DNA from: Massariosphaeria phaeospora
Taxonomy: Eukaryota > Ascomycota > Dothideomycetes > Pleosporales
NCBI GenBank assembly: GCA_011032825.1
Contig: JAADJZ010000013.1
Location: 62,001-126,000, forward strand
DNA length: 64,000 bases
Direction of reading: 5' to 3'
The notes beneath the pieces were generated by a model that saw only the letters and a program-made list of their open reading frames with translations, was not told where the DNA came from and ran no database searches. Position 1 is the stretch's first letter. Every line of letters starts with the position of its first letter. Of this stretch, positions 11,307 through 21,182 are shown in pieces. The position numbers were made by a program, and so were the translations under genes.

Positions 11307-11664
11307 CTTGTATGATGGGGACTGATGGCATAATCGTAGTGGTGTTTTCGGGTTGTTATATATGCAGTTTCTATGGTTGGGGAATCATTGTGAGGGCCAG
11401 TGTTGTAGGCTCACCATGTCGAGTGTTGAGCCCGAACAATGTATCGACCGACAACCATGGCCCCGTCAACAGCCTAGGCTCTTGCTGCATTATATGGCAT
11501 CTGGACAGTAAGATGATATCGAGACAGAATCGATTTGGTATCGTAAAGCACAAGCACAGTATCAAACGTTGCAAGCCACTGGTCCATTATATCCCGCCCG
11601 GCAACAAAGCAAAGCAGACCACCAAGCCCGCCTTTCCTAATATATTGAGCATCCCACCAACACG
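11307..11664. other. intergenic between two minus-strand membrane-protein genes
   Basis: 358 bp. It should contain the promoter of the 193-aa gene (near 11310-11400) and the 3' UTR of the gene ending at 11665. No other feature seen. Confidence 0.4.
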
Positions 11665-12703
11665 TCACACTTTCTGCCCGCCCTGCACCTCCATCATATA
11701 CCTGACGCGCTCCGCCCTCGCCTTCTCTTTCAGCTCGCCAAAGGGATCAAACCGCTCGCTCCCAGGGTCCTTGAACGGATTCTCTACCCACGATCCGCGA
11801 TCAGTCAACGTCGTGGAGCGCGGCCTACCCCTCAGCACATCATACGCCTTGTTCAGTGGCGGTTCGATAAACGGGTTGGGCGTGGGCTGCGGCTTCTCGA
11901 TGCGCGAGCGCTCCACCGTTTCCGGCCGCTGGTACCTGCCGCCTGAGCCGAAGAGCGTGGTCGCGTTCGTAGAGCGCGTTGCGTGCGGATCGCTGATGTG
12001 CACCGTTTCGGGCTGGTGCAGGCCGCCATTGTTGTTGGGATGGAAGGCGTCCTCGGCGTGGCGGCTAGTGTTGGCGGACTTTACGCGGCGGCGCCGCTTG
12101 TAGAACAAGACTGCGGTCACGATGAGAGCGACACCGCCTGCAGGGATCAGTATAGACTCTTTCATAAACCACAACAGGAAGCATACCTATAACCATGAAC
12201 GTGATTAGCGCCACCTCAGCGCCTTTACTCATCAACCGGTGGTCGTCTGCAGGGGCTGGGGGTACCGACTGCCCTCCATTCACACCTGACTGCGGTATAG
12301 AGGTGACCGATGGTCCAGTAGGCGCTGCTGGTGGCTCTGAGAGCTGCCGTCCTACACCAGTCGTTGCTGCTGTGGGCTGGCTGGTGCCAGTTGGCTGTGG
12401 AGCGATGGTGCCACCGTCTACTTCTTCCTCGCCCAGAGAGTCTAGCTCTTCCTCTGCGGCTATGCCTCCCGGAAAAGACTCCTCACTAGGCGAAGGGGAG
12501 TCTTCATCGTCGGAATCGGCACCAACGGTAGAAGGACTGCTGACAAGCGAATCGGGGCTCTCAGGCCCTTCCTCCTCCTCCTCCTCCTCCTCCTCTTCCT
12601 CTTCTTCCGCTATAGGAGCAGCCGTTGCTGTAGGTTCTTGCCGCCGAACACGCCATGGGAAGACCTTGATCGGTGTGGGCCGTCGACGTTCGATTACTGG
12701 CAT
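11665..12703 (-). CDS. single-pass membrane protein with poly-Glu N-terminal region
   Basis: Exons 12703-12187 and 12137-11665 (49-bp intron with GTATGC donor and CTGCAG acceptor), 329 aa. The intron lies inside the transmembrane helix codons; splicing yields ALITFMVIGGVALIVTAVLFY followed by KRRRR. Before it lie a basic start (MPVIERRRPTPIK), a run of about 13 Glu encoded by a GAG microsatellite (plus-strand 12571-12608), and a long Ser/Pro/Thr-rich stretch. No signal peptide is seen. The C-terminal tail has short motifs (NPFIEPPLNKAYDVLRGRPRS, NPFKDPGSERFDPFGELKEKARAERVRYMMEVQ) that look conserved, the last one helical. Family unknown. Without the intron the frame stops early, which supports the splice model. 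Confidence 0.68.
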
Positions 12704-13696
12704 GATGAAAGACAGCGAAATACAATTATATAGAAGATACTAGAACACGCTCCAGAGCGTTAGATAAGGAAACAAACAATAATTAAAGGCAGAGCTCTCA
12801 AAGCCGAAGTTGAAAGGAACAGTTCGGTAAGAGAGAGCGAATGGTGTGATATGTGCGCAAGGCGATCTAGATACCAAGGCGAGAGGACAAAATGGCCAAG
12901 AGAAAGCGCATGACACGGAACTTTACATGTGGCTGGGCTTTGCGGGGCCCAAGGCGACTCCTCCATCAAGAGCCGTCTCCAACCCCAGCAGCGTGGGGCT
13001 AATCGGGGTTGTACCTATGCAGGACAGCTAACCTGCAAACGAATTGAGCGTCAATCCAGTCAAGATCAACACCCCCCCAAACCAAAGCTAACCCCAAAAC
13101 AACAACTTAACACGGCATGCGAAGATAACACGCGAAAAAATGCTTGAAAGCCGATCAACAGTGGAGTATGGCTGTGGGCGGCACCTTTCCGAAACGCCTT
13201 GGCGCGTTTGACCGGGGCGCGTTTGAACCTCAACGTGCTTCAGCCTTGCAGCAACACCATCGAGTGCCGTCATCGCGCAGAGGGCAGATAGTTTTCGCGT
13301 GGGGCGGTTGTCCGGTTGAGCGCGATGAGGGTGCAGTCATTGGTGCTGGTCTTGACGTCGTGGGGTTTTGGCACAGGCAGAGGTTGAGATAGAGATTAGC
13401 CGGCGCTAAGACGCATGACTAACCACGCCAAGGACACGTGCCTAGGCTTTCACACCGGAAACTATCCGGAGGACACAGCATCCGAAAACACATTTCAAAT
13501 ACTCTAAACATGTTTTCTGTGCGTGTCTCTCCTTTAGCATGTCCGTAAATAAACCGGAAGCCGACCTTGTCAAACCCCCGTTGTTAGAATGGGTAGAATA
13601 TCTGCTTAGACTGGTCTGGAAAAAGAGCGCGAGACATGTATCCAACACTTCAAAAATACCCAGCCGTAGGTATACTGCGTATTTGCAGCTCGGTGG
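12704..13696. other. intergenic, nothing recognised
   Basis: About 1 kb between the 5' end of the membrane-protein gene and the 3' end of the coiled-coil gene. No coding frame, repeat or RNA gene that I can support. Confidence 0.4.
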
Positions 13697-15500
13697 CTAC
13701 AACGACTTCGCCAACACGACCTTAGCCGGCACAGCCGCCTCCTCGCTCTCAAACCGCTCGCCATCCATCGTCCCGCGCTTCCACAACACGGGACTCACCA
13801 CCAAATCAACATAGCAATTCCCCAGCTCCTCGGGCCTCACATCCTCATCATCACCAAACTCATCCTTCATGCATCCCGCATCGAACGTCAACGGCGCCAT
13901 CTCCGAGCCATTCGGCAGCTTCTTGCGCGAGGGGAACCGGATGCTCCACAGGGCGCGCTGGCGGCGCAGGAACTGGGCGAAGCGCACCGCCTCGTCGAAA
14001 ATGATGCACAGCTGGTTCTGCGCGCCCTTGAGCGTCTTGGGGTCGTGGCTGTTGCTCCATGGCGCGACGACGTCCATGACGTGTTGCGCGGCGTCGAAGA
14101 TGGCAGGGCTGGCGTGCGGGTGGTCGCGTAGCGAGGCGGGGTGCGTGTCTGCCTTTGTGAGGAGCTCGGCGGTGAAGGCGCGCCAGTCGTTGAAGGCGCG
14201 GTAGGAGACGGCTTTGCGGTCTGCGGTGCGGTGAGTAAGAAGAGTTTCGCGCGAACTAGACACGCTCGAGAAGCTTACCTGCAACCCAAAGCCTGTTCTC
14301 CACATGTGCGAAATTGTCCGCGAGCGAGCGGTCCAGCCACAGGTCTGCGCCCAGGTCACCCATGAGGTCCAGCGTGCGGAACAGCATGTTGCTCATAACA
14401 TAGGCCGTCCACCCGCGCACAAACAGTCGTTTCTGCTTCTTGGACCGGCTCATCATCTGCTCGAGGTATTCGAGCTGGGAGCAGAGCGGCGCCACGCGCT
14501 GGTAGTCTGGCAAAGCCTCTGGCCCGAAAGCCGGCGCTCCGCTTGCACTGAAGTTGACGGACCACGTCTTGATCGACGTCAGAATCGAGCTGAACCGCAC
14601 TCTCACCTCGTCGTCGCTGCTCTGCAGGCCGAGAAAGAGCTCCTTGTTGTCCATGGTCGTCTGCATTTGATGGGCCGAGCGCTTCGTCCGCTCCACCTTG
14701 TCCTCGGCCTTTTCCAGCTGGGCTTGCAGCTGTCGGATAACGCCGGCGCGCTGATCATTCACTACTTGAAGCTCGTGGCATTGGTTCTCTGCACGGTTGC
14801 GTTCCGCGCGGTATCGCTCTCTGTCGTCTATGAGCTTGTCAATGTTGTCTGGTTCGCGATGGGGCTCCCCGTAAGGATACTGTGATACACCGGAGAAAAA
14901 GCTCTTCACTTTGTTCTAGCATGTGTTAGTCACTACCATAACCCCCAAGGTAAGACCCGCTCACCTGAAAAGGCTGGCCAGAAGACCGGTCCTTGCCTTG
15001 ACGGTTGTCTTGCCCGTATGCCAATGGCGGCCCCAGCTCGCGGCCATCTCGAGTTTGCGTGCCTTGAAGTTGTCAACACGAGTTCAGTGGAGTATTTGTG
15101 CATACATGCCGTGAGATGCATCGTGTTGCGGCTCCTCGACGGCAATACCGCAGCGAGGACACCACTCGGCAGCCTGAGCACTCACTGAGCGTGCGACTGC
15201 GGGCCTTTCAGACACCAAGCCGGTATCCATGGTGGATGCAGACTGAGATGAGGGTACTCCAGGAAGCGCCTTGCTTTGAGTTTGATCAGACGGCTGCGAT
15301 CTGGGGTCCAACGTGCTAGTTGCACGAACAGGCAGACCGTTTGGAATGATAGTTCCCACCGCCGACCTCGATGCCGGTATGTTGCTATCTGCTGGTGGAC
15401 CCATAACAACAGTTGCTATGGTGGCAGACCCAAAAAATAGGGTAGAGTGAGGGCGCTGGCCGCGATGAGCTCGACTTGCCCTTCTTGCAAGCGGCGGCAT
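13697..15500 (-). CDS. coiled-coil protein with possible N-terminal zinc-ribbon half
   Basis: Proposed exons: 15500-15149, 15062-14965, 14915-14279, 14220-13697 (introns 86, 49 and 58 bp; 536 aa, all in frame). The N-terminus is Ser/Pro-rich and ends in WCPRCG, joined by intron 1 to TQTRDGREL. A coiled coil follows (about residues 165-235, DDRERYRAERNRAENQCHELQVV...KAEDKVERTKRSA). A helical domain with WSVNFSA, LFVRGWTAYVMSNMLFRTLDLMGDLGADLWLD and CYVDLVVSPVLWKRG follows. This layout resembles a common but unnamed family of Pezizomycotina proteins; I cannot name a function. Exons 3-4 are firm (the intron gives WVADRKAVSYRAFNDW); exons 1-2 are inferred from splice sites and phase, and the start ATG is the least certain point. 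Confidence 0.6.
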
Positions 15501-16069
15501 GTTTTCCAATTGGAGAAGACACCACCTCGAACAGAACCTACATAAAGGACCCCGAAACGACCGTGGCATGGCTGAGACGTACACTGTGAGCGTCCGTATA
15601 ATACGCACAGCCAGCTGACCGGTGAATGCAAGGCTGGCCAATGAGGTAATATTACTGACCACGAACGAGGCTCTGCTCGTAGCTCTAGACCCATGGATTC
15701 GCTTAAAGTTACCACAACTACGGACCGTACCAGCCTGGTGGTGTGATGGACTTTTTGATTCGACGCGGGTTCACCCGATAATTGAAGCCACAAAAGTTGC
15801 CATTATAAAGGGGAACGCATGGTTCTCGTATTCCTGACCTATCCAAGATTGCATTTTGACCGCGCATAGTCTCCGCCTCAGCGACCCCGCAGCTGAACGC
15901 CGCAGTCGTTTCCAAATCCGGCGTTCATGCGAACCGAGCTCGCTGGAGCTTCACGCAAATTATCAATCGCATCATTCGATAAGAAAAAGAGGCTTCATTG
16001 GACGGCTGAGAAATCATATTCACCGGAAAAAGGAGAGTAAGTACTGGGGTGCCATCCGCCGACTTTGCG
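15501..16069. other. intergenic, nothing recognised
   Basis: 569 bp between the coiled-coil gene start and the GTPase gene stop. No coding frame that I support. Confidence 0.4.
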
Positions 16070-17133
16070 TTATAGGGACAAATCGAAACTTGAGCCGAGA
16101 TCAGCAAACCAGGTTGTAAAGATTTCCGTGACTCCGGGCGGGACGCCCACGAACATGGCAAGGATGCTCACGACTGTGGGGACGAATGGGAGTGCTTTGG
16201 AGAGCATGGACTTCTTCTCCTTGATCTCGCGAACAACTTCGGTTCCGACGGGGCGTTCGAGACTGACCTGCTCATCGTCCACTTTCCGCAGCCGGGCCTG
16301 CTCGCTTTCCCAGTCCCGCTGAATCTGCCGTTTCATGGCTCGGTCGTTCTCGAGCAGGTCTTGCTTCAGCCGCTCCAGAGAAGCAAGTTCATCCTGGTAC
16401 TGCCGCCGCAGGCTGTCGAGGTTGTCGCTAACGTAGGCTCCAGCAGCGGTCTCGTCCAGCCGTTTTCCGTCATCAACCAGTTCTCGCTGCAAATCGAGTA
16501 CGATGGTGTCTTTGCAAGTAAGCTGGCTAATCAGGCTGACAGCAGAGGGGCGATCGCCGTGAAAACGACTCATGTTGGAGCCTCGCCCCAGCATGTACGC
16601 CCAGAACTTTTCTTTGAGCTGCCGCTCTCGTTCGGCACCCAAGCCTGGGTCAACTTCTTTCCACCGCGAGGTTACTAGTAGCACGTTGCTGAGAGCCTGG
16701 TTGCCGCAAATCTTCCGAAAAATCTCAAAGGTTTTGACTGAGGAGCGCGCATATCTCAGGTCCGTGATGCGATGAATATACACCACGCCTTTGAGCTGCA
16801 CGCCAAGCTCGTATTGGGCAGAGAGGATGCGAGCTATTTCTGTGAGGATCTCGCTATCAGAGCGTTCGGAGTCGTCAAAACCAGGTGTATCGATGAGGAG
16901 CAGTTTACTGTGGCCGATCGAGACGGGCACCAATTGACAGTTTTGCGTACCTGTCGATGGTAAGGTTAGGGCAAGTACAGTGTGATGGCAGAGTGCTTAC
17001 ATGAATCCAAGGACGCTCCTTCCTTGACTGCCTCTTGACCAGCAAGCTGGTTGATAAAGTGACTTTTGCCTGCACCCGTAACCCCCATAACCACGACCAT
17101 GCTAGGGGCTTCAGAGTGGCTATAAGAAGGCAT
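16070..17133 (-). CDS. AIG1/GIMAP-like P-loop GTPase
   Basis: Exons 17133-17001 and 16950-16070 (50-bp intron), 337 aa. Seen: P-loop G1 GVTGAGKS at residues 17-24, G3 DTPGFDD at 65-71, and VVYIHRITDLRYARSS followed by LLVTSRW, which take the place of the switch/G4 region (the usual TKxD is TSRW here). A coiled coil (about residues 215-275, SLRRQYQDELASLERLKQDLLENDRAMKRQIQRDWESEQ) and a hydrophobic C-terminal segment (LPFVPTVVSILAMFVGVPPG) that could insert in a membrane follow. The TRAFAC/AIG1 family includes plant and animal immune GTPases that oligomerise on membranes; a defence or incompatibility role here is inference. Divergently arranged with the Hsp70 gene across 454 bp. Start is the first ATG in frame; MVVVMG at residue 12 is an alternative. 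Confidence 0.8.
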
Positions 17134-17587
17134 TGGTATGTTATTTCTTTCTCAATTTCAACCTGAAGGGAGCAGCGTGGTATCGATCGTTGAGCTTATG
17201 AGGCTGGAGCAAATCTACCTCATTAGTAAGAAATGTAGTGGTATGTCTGGGCAGAGAATCGCCGATGGAGACTATTCCTCAAACTGTAAAGGTGTGATGG
17301 GGTCGAGACTTTGTGGAGGCGGAGCCATACTTGTGGACTCCGTCTCTTAGCGACTATATGCAAGCCTCACAGGGGTGAACTATGCACGGTGCGCGGACCT
17401 CTGGGGCCAGGCCATGTAGCTGCCCGGAAGGGGGGATTATTGAGGCTTGAATACCACCAGCTGATGAGGTACAGATCTGAGGGGTCCCGCGACCCCCCTC
17501 CACCCCATTGACTATCCTCCTCTCTTTTTACTTCAGCCTCGCATGTCGTCCACCACCTAAGCAAATCGGAACTGTAGTACTTCCAGG
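17134..17587. promoter_or_regulatory. divergent promoter region of GTPase and Hsp70-like genes
   Basis: 454 bp between the two starts. It contains a pyrimidine-rich segment (17515-17540) just upstream of the Hsp70-like ATG. No recognisable heat-shock element could be confirmed by eye. Confidence 0.4.
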
Positions 17588-19658
17588 ATGGCTTCAGAGA
17601 TCGTGGTAGGCATTGACTTTGGAACTACGTGAGTGTGTCGAGTGGTGAAGCTAATCGCGTTAACGTGACTCTAGCTACTCTGGAGTGTCGTGGGCGGTCA
17701 ATGGTGGAACCAAGACGATTCGCCTCATTAACGACTGGCCGAATCCCACCTCGACAAATGCCAACTCTGACAAGGTGCCCACGAAGATATCGTACCAAGA
17801 TGGGAAACCGTACAACTGGGGTTATGCGGTCGACTTCAAGGAGGAGTCGTTCAGGCACGTACTATGGCTTGTGTCTCTACAGCCACTTGCTAACTCGAGA
17901 CCAGGTGGATCAAACTACTCCTCGACCCGAAGAACAAGATTGGGCGTACTGCAGAGGCGGTCTTGACATCGAACAAACTGCTCGGCTCGCTGAACAAGTC
18001 GGCAGAAGAGGTAGCAGCAGACTACTTGCGATTGGTGTGGGAATACACCAAAAGCGACATCCAAAAAGTTCGAGGCGACAACTGGGCATCCATTTATACT
18101 CTGAGGGCGGTCTTGACCGTACCAGCCATATGGTCACCAATCGCCAAGGAGAAGACGCTCAAGATTGCGCGGATGGCCGGGCTCCCCGACACTCTTTCCC
18201 TAGTAACTGAACCTGAAGCTGCTGCCCTCGCGGTGCTCAAAGAAAAGAACGAGGAGGATGAATCGTTGAAGATTGGCGACTGTTTCGTCGTGTGCGATGC
18301 AGGTGGCGGAACCGTCGATCTCATCAGTTACAAGATATGCGGGCTTGACCCGCTGCAAATCGAAGAGTGCGCGGTCGGAGATGGTGAGTCGATTATCCTG
18401 CGATTTTGTAGAAGACTATCCGTTTCTAATGATACCAGGTGGGCTCTGCGGTTCAGTCTATCTCGACCAGGCCTTCGAGCGATATATCAAGACGATTGTC
18501 GGCGAAGATGCATACAACTCGCTCCGGGACAGAGACAAGAAGAAGATGTTGCTGGAGTTTGAGCTGTCCGTAAAGCGATGCTACTCCGGCGATGACAAGC
18601 CATACTCGGTCGATCTGCGAGGCGTCGAAGACAACCCAAAAGAAGGGATTGACGACGACACCATAACTTTAAAGCCGTAAGCATAACAAGACACGTAATG
18701 CTGTGACTAGGGCTCACATATTACTAGATCGGTTCTCCAGACGGTGTTCGACCACGTGATTGGGCAGATCATGCGCCTCGTGGAGAAACAGATCGACGAA
18801 GTCCAAGAGAGAGGTAATCGAGCCAAGGTAAGTGCCTAGGGAGGATGCTTCCGCCCTTACTTACAGCCACAGGCCATACTGCTAGTCGGTGGATTTGGTA
18901 CAAACCGGTACATGCATCGGAGGCTGAAGGAGGCTTATCGACGCTCTCAGATCCAGGTGCTACAGAATAACGGGGCCTGGTCATCGATTTGCCGCGGCGC
19001 TACAATGTGGGGTCTTGAGAATTCGCCCAATAGCACGTTCACCAAGAAAACCGTGAAAGCCAGATTAGCGCGGTACAGTTACGGCCTCTCCTATGCTGTC
19101 CGCTTCGACGAGTCCAAGGGCCATGTGCTGCAGGATCGTAGACGATTTCCGGACGGGGTATGGATGGCTACAAACCAGAGTGAGTGTTTATGCTGCGAAA
19201 TGCTATGATCATGCTGACTGCGTTCTCAGTGGGGTGGTTGATCCAAAAGGGAGACAGGATCGAAGATGGCAAGGTGATGCAGGAGCAGCTGGCTACACCC
19301 GTACAAGTAGGATTTCTGAGCACAGGAACTCGCCCGTTCTCCCAGGAGCTGTATTACTGTGCGGATGAAAACCCTCCTCCACGAAAAGAAATTAGTAAGC
19401 CAATAGACTCCTTGTGCAGACTGGAGAAGGCGCTGACAGGTAGCAGGTGTGAAGCCGCTTTGCACGGTCGACTATGGTATTGATTGCAGCAAACTGTGGC
19501 ACGAGCGGGGCTTCAAAGACCCGACGACGGGTGAGAAGTGGAGGCATGCTGTTTTTGATCTCCTCGTCGTCCTGGACAGCGCCACCCTCCATTTTGTAGT
19601 GTTTTACCGCGGCAAGCCGGTCGCATATACGGAGGCCAAGTACAAGGAAGAGTTTTGA
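17588..19658 (+). CDS. HSPA12-like Hsp70 family ATPase
   Basis: Eight exons: 17588-17628, 17675-17854, 17905-18383, 18439-18676, 18728-18827, 18873-19179, 19230-19394, 19447-19658; 1722 nt, 573 aa, every phase agrees. Seen: phosphate-1 motif GIDFGTTYSG (residues 8-17), TVPAIWSPIAKEKT, TEPEAAALAVL, phosphate-2 motif VVCDAGGGTVDLISY, and the adenosine motif ILLVGGFGTNRYMHRRL. The C-terminus lacks a classical substrate-binding domain and EEVD tail, as in HSPA12 proteins, which are numerous in filamentous fungi and often of unknown role. Intron 2 (17855-17904) fits only as GC..AG with a GCTAAC branch site. The sequence is intact and shows no RIP-type stops. The outer transposon TIR begins 133 bp after the stop codon. 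Its partner or client cannot be told from sequence; the neighbouring AIG1-like GTPase is a candidate by position only. Confidence 0.85.
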
Positions 19659-19790
19659 TGGAATTGAGGAGGTTCTTCGTGGTTATTGGCGTCCCGGTCT
19701 TTCTTTGTGATGGCTTCTGTGCAATAGTCGATGTTTCTACGATGATTAATTAGCTGATTGATTGACAATCTGTGCTGCTGGCACCTACAA

Positions 19791-20080
19791 CTAACGTCCA
19801 TCCCTGCGTAACGGGACACACTGCGTGGCGGGACGCCATAGACAATCCCTAACACAACAAACGCAACAACGGGCTAGAGGCATACAAACTCTTAGGATAG
19901 CAGCCTTGAACTACAAATTCTATCTCCTCTTAAGGTCTTTTAGAGATGGGCTCTGCTTACGGCGCAATACGACAATTTATTATAACTGTCACGCGACCGC
20001 CTTGCTTTAACTAGCGATAAGTACGTTAATAGCTTATGCATCTTGTCGAAACTCCGTCCACTTATAGCTTGTTATAATCA
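19791..20080 (+). repeat. outer element, left TIR, distal part
   Basis: Matches the reverse complement of about 35584-35873. Two subterminal copies of a CTGCGTRRCGGGACRC motif occur (19804-19819 and 19821-19836 approximately), also present at the right end; these could be transposase binding sites. Differences from the right copy are mainly C/T and G/A, as expected from RIP. Confidence 0.75.
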
Positions 20081-20263
20081 TATGCCTTGGTTCGTAAACA
20101 GTACCAAAAAAGGGGCTTGTGAAGCAGCGCATATGAAAGCCCTGCAAGGCACGTACAGAGCTAACGTATCGTCAACAGTTACTCAAAAGCGCTATCAATT
20201 TGTTAGTCAATCAAAGGAGCTGACGACAGAGCGTCAGCGCAGCAGGTATTGTAAATGGATTTG

Positions 20264-20355
20264 ATTCATCTCATAGCGCATCTCATGGCGCATCTCCTGG
20301 CCGATCTCCTGGCCGATCTCATGGCCGATCTCATGGCTGATCTCATGGCCGATAG
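20264..20355 (+). repeat. 12-bp tandem repeat near the Helitron 3' end
   Basis: About seven copies of a GATCTCATGGCC-like unit (variants CATCTCATGGCG, GATCTCCTGGCC). It lies between the helicase stop codon and the Helitron left border. It may form part of the 3' terminal structure or be a simple expansion. Confidence 0.75.
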
Positions 20356-20618
20356 CCTCGCAGCGCTCGTTTTTCAACTAATCTACACGTGTATGAACCA
20401 GTTTCCTGTTCTGTATTAGCGCATGGAGCGGGAGGCAGGAGGCGGGTTATCAGGGGGCTTACCTCCATATCCAGCGGCCAAACCACCAATGCCGATTCAG
20501 ACCTACTCAGTCTCATCCATAGGCGCGTCGTCACCAGGCGCCGGACGTTGAATGGGCGTAGGAACATCGTAGAGCTCGTGAGAGGAGACGCGGCGATGGC
20601 TCACAGGGGGCCACGATG

Positions 20619-20651
20619 ACCCCTGACCCTGACCCTGACCCTGACCCTGAT
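20619..20651 (+). repeat. CCCTGA hexamer repeat
   Basis: Five to six copies of CCCTGA. On the minus strand it codes for a Gly-Gln run (GQGQGQGQG) in the C-terminal exon of the helicase. Confidence 0.8.
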
Positions 20652-21182
20652 TTCCGACATGAAGCACAGAGAAATCGCTGGAGAGATCATGAATCAATTC
20701 ACTGGGGAGTTGCGACGTAGGCACGCGTCGGTCGGAGCTCTCAGGCGGTCGGATAGATGGCAAGTCGGTTAAGTCGCCAAGATCAGGGAAGTCAGTATCA
20801 CCCTGTACGCGATTAGTTACTGAATAGGCCACTAAGCCTGGATTAGGAAACTGACCTCTGCTTGAATCTCCTGAGCCAACCGGCGTTGATAATCAGCGTT
20901 TCTCATGACGCTGGTGTCGGTAACGTTGAACTTGAGGCGGCGAAATTCGAATGGCTCCTCGAACATGAGACCTCCGAGTGACCGAACGCGGGAGATAGCG
21001 ACGTAAGTAAGGCCTGGAGCGAAATCTTTGCGTCCAGAGATATTCAAAACAGCCTTGTCAACGCTAATACCTTGGCTCTTGTAAATGGTGATTGCATAGG
21101 CGACAGTAACAGGAAATTGAGTCCGGGTACAAACTGTACTGCCCCTATACTATTCACGCTTCACCCGGAGGATAGGAACCAG

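Noticed and set aside
19770..19795. Target-site duplication of the outer TIR element
   Set aside because: I compared up to 12 bp left of 19791 with the bases right of 35873 (TCTCTAGGCATC) and found no direct repeat, so the ends or the family remain open.
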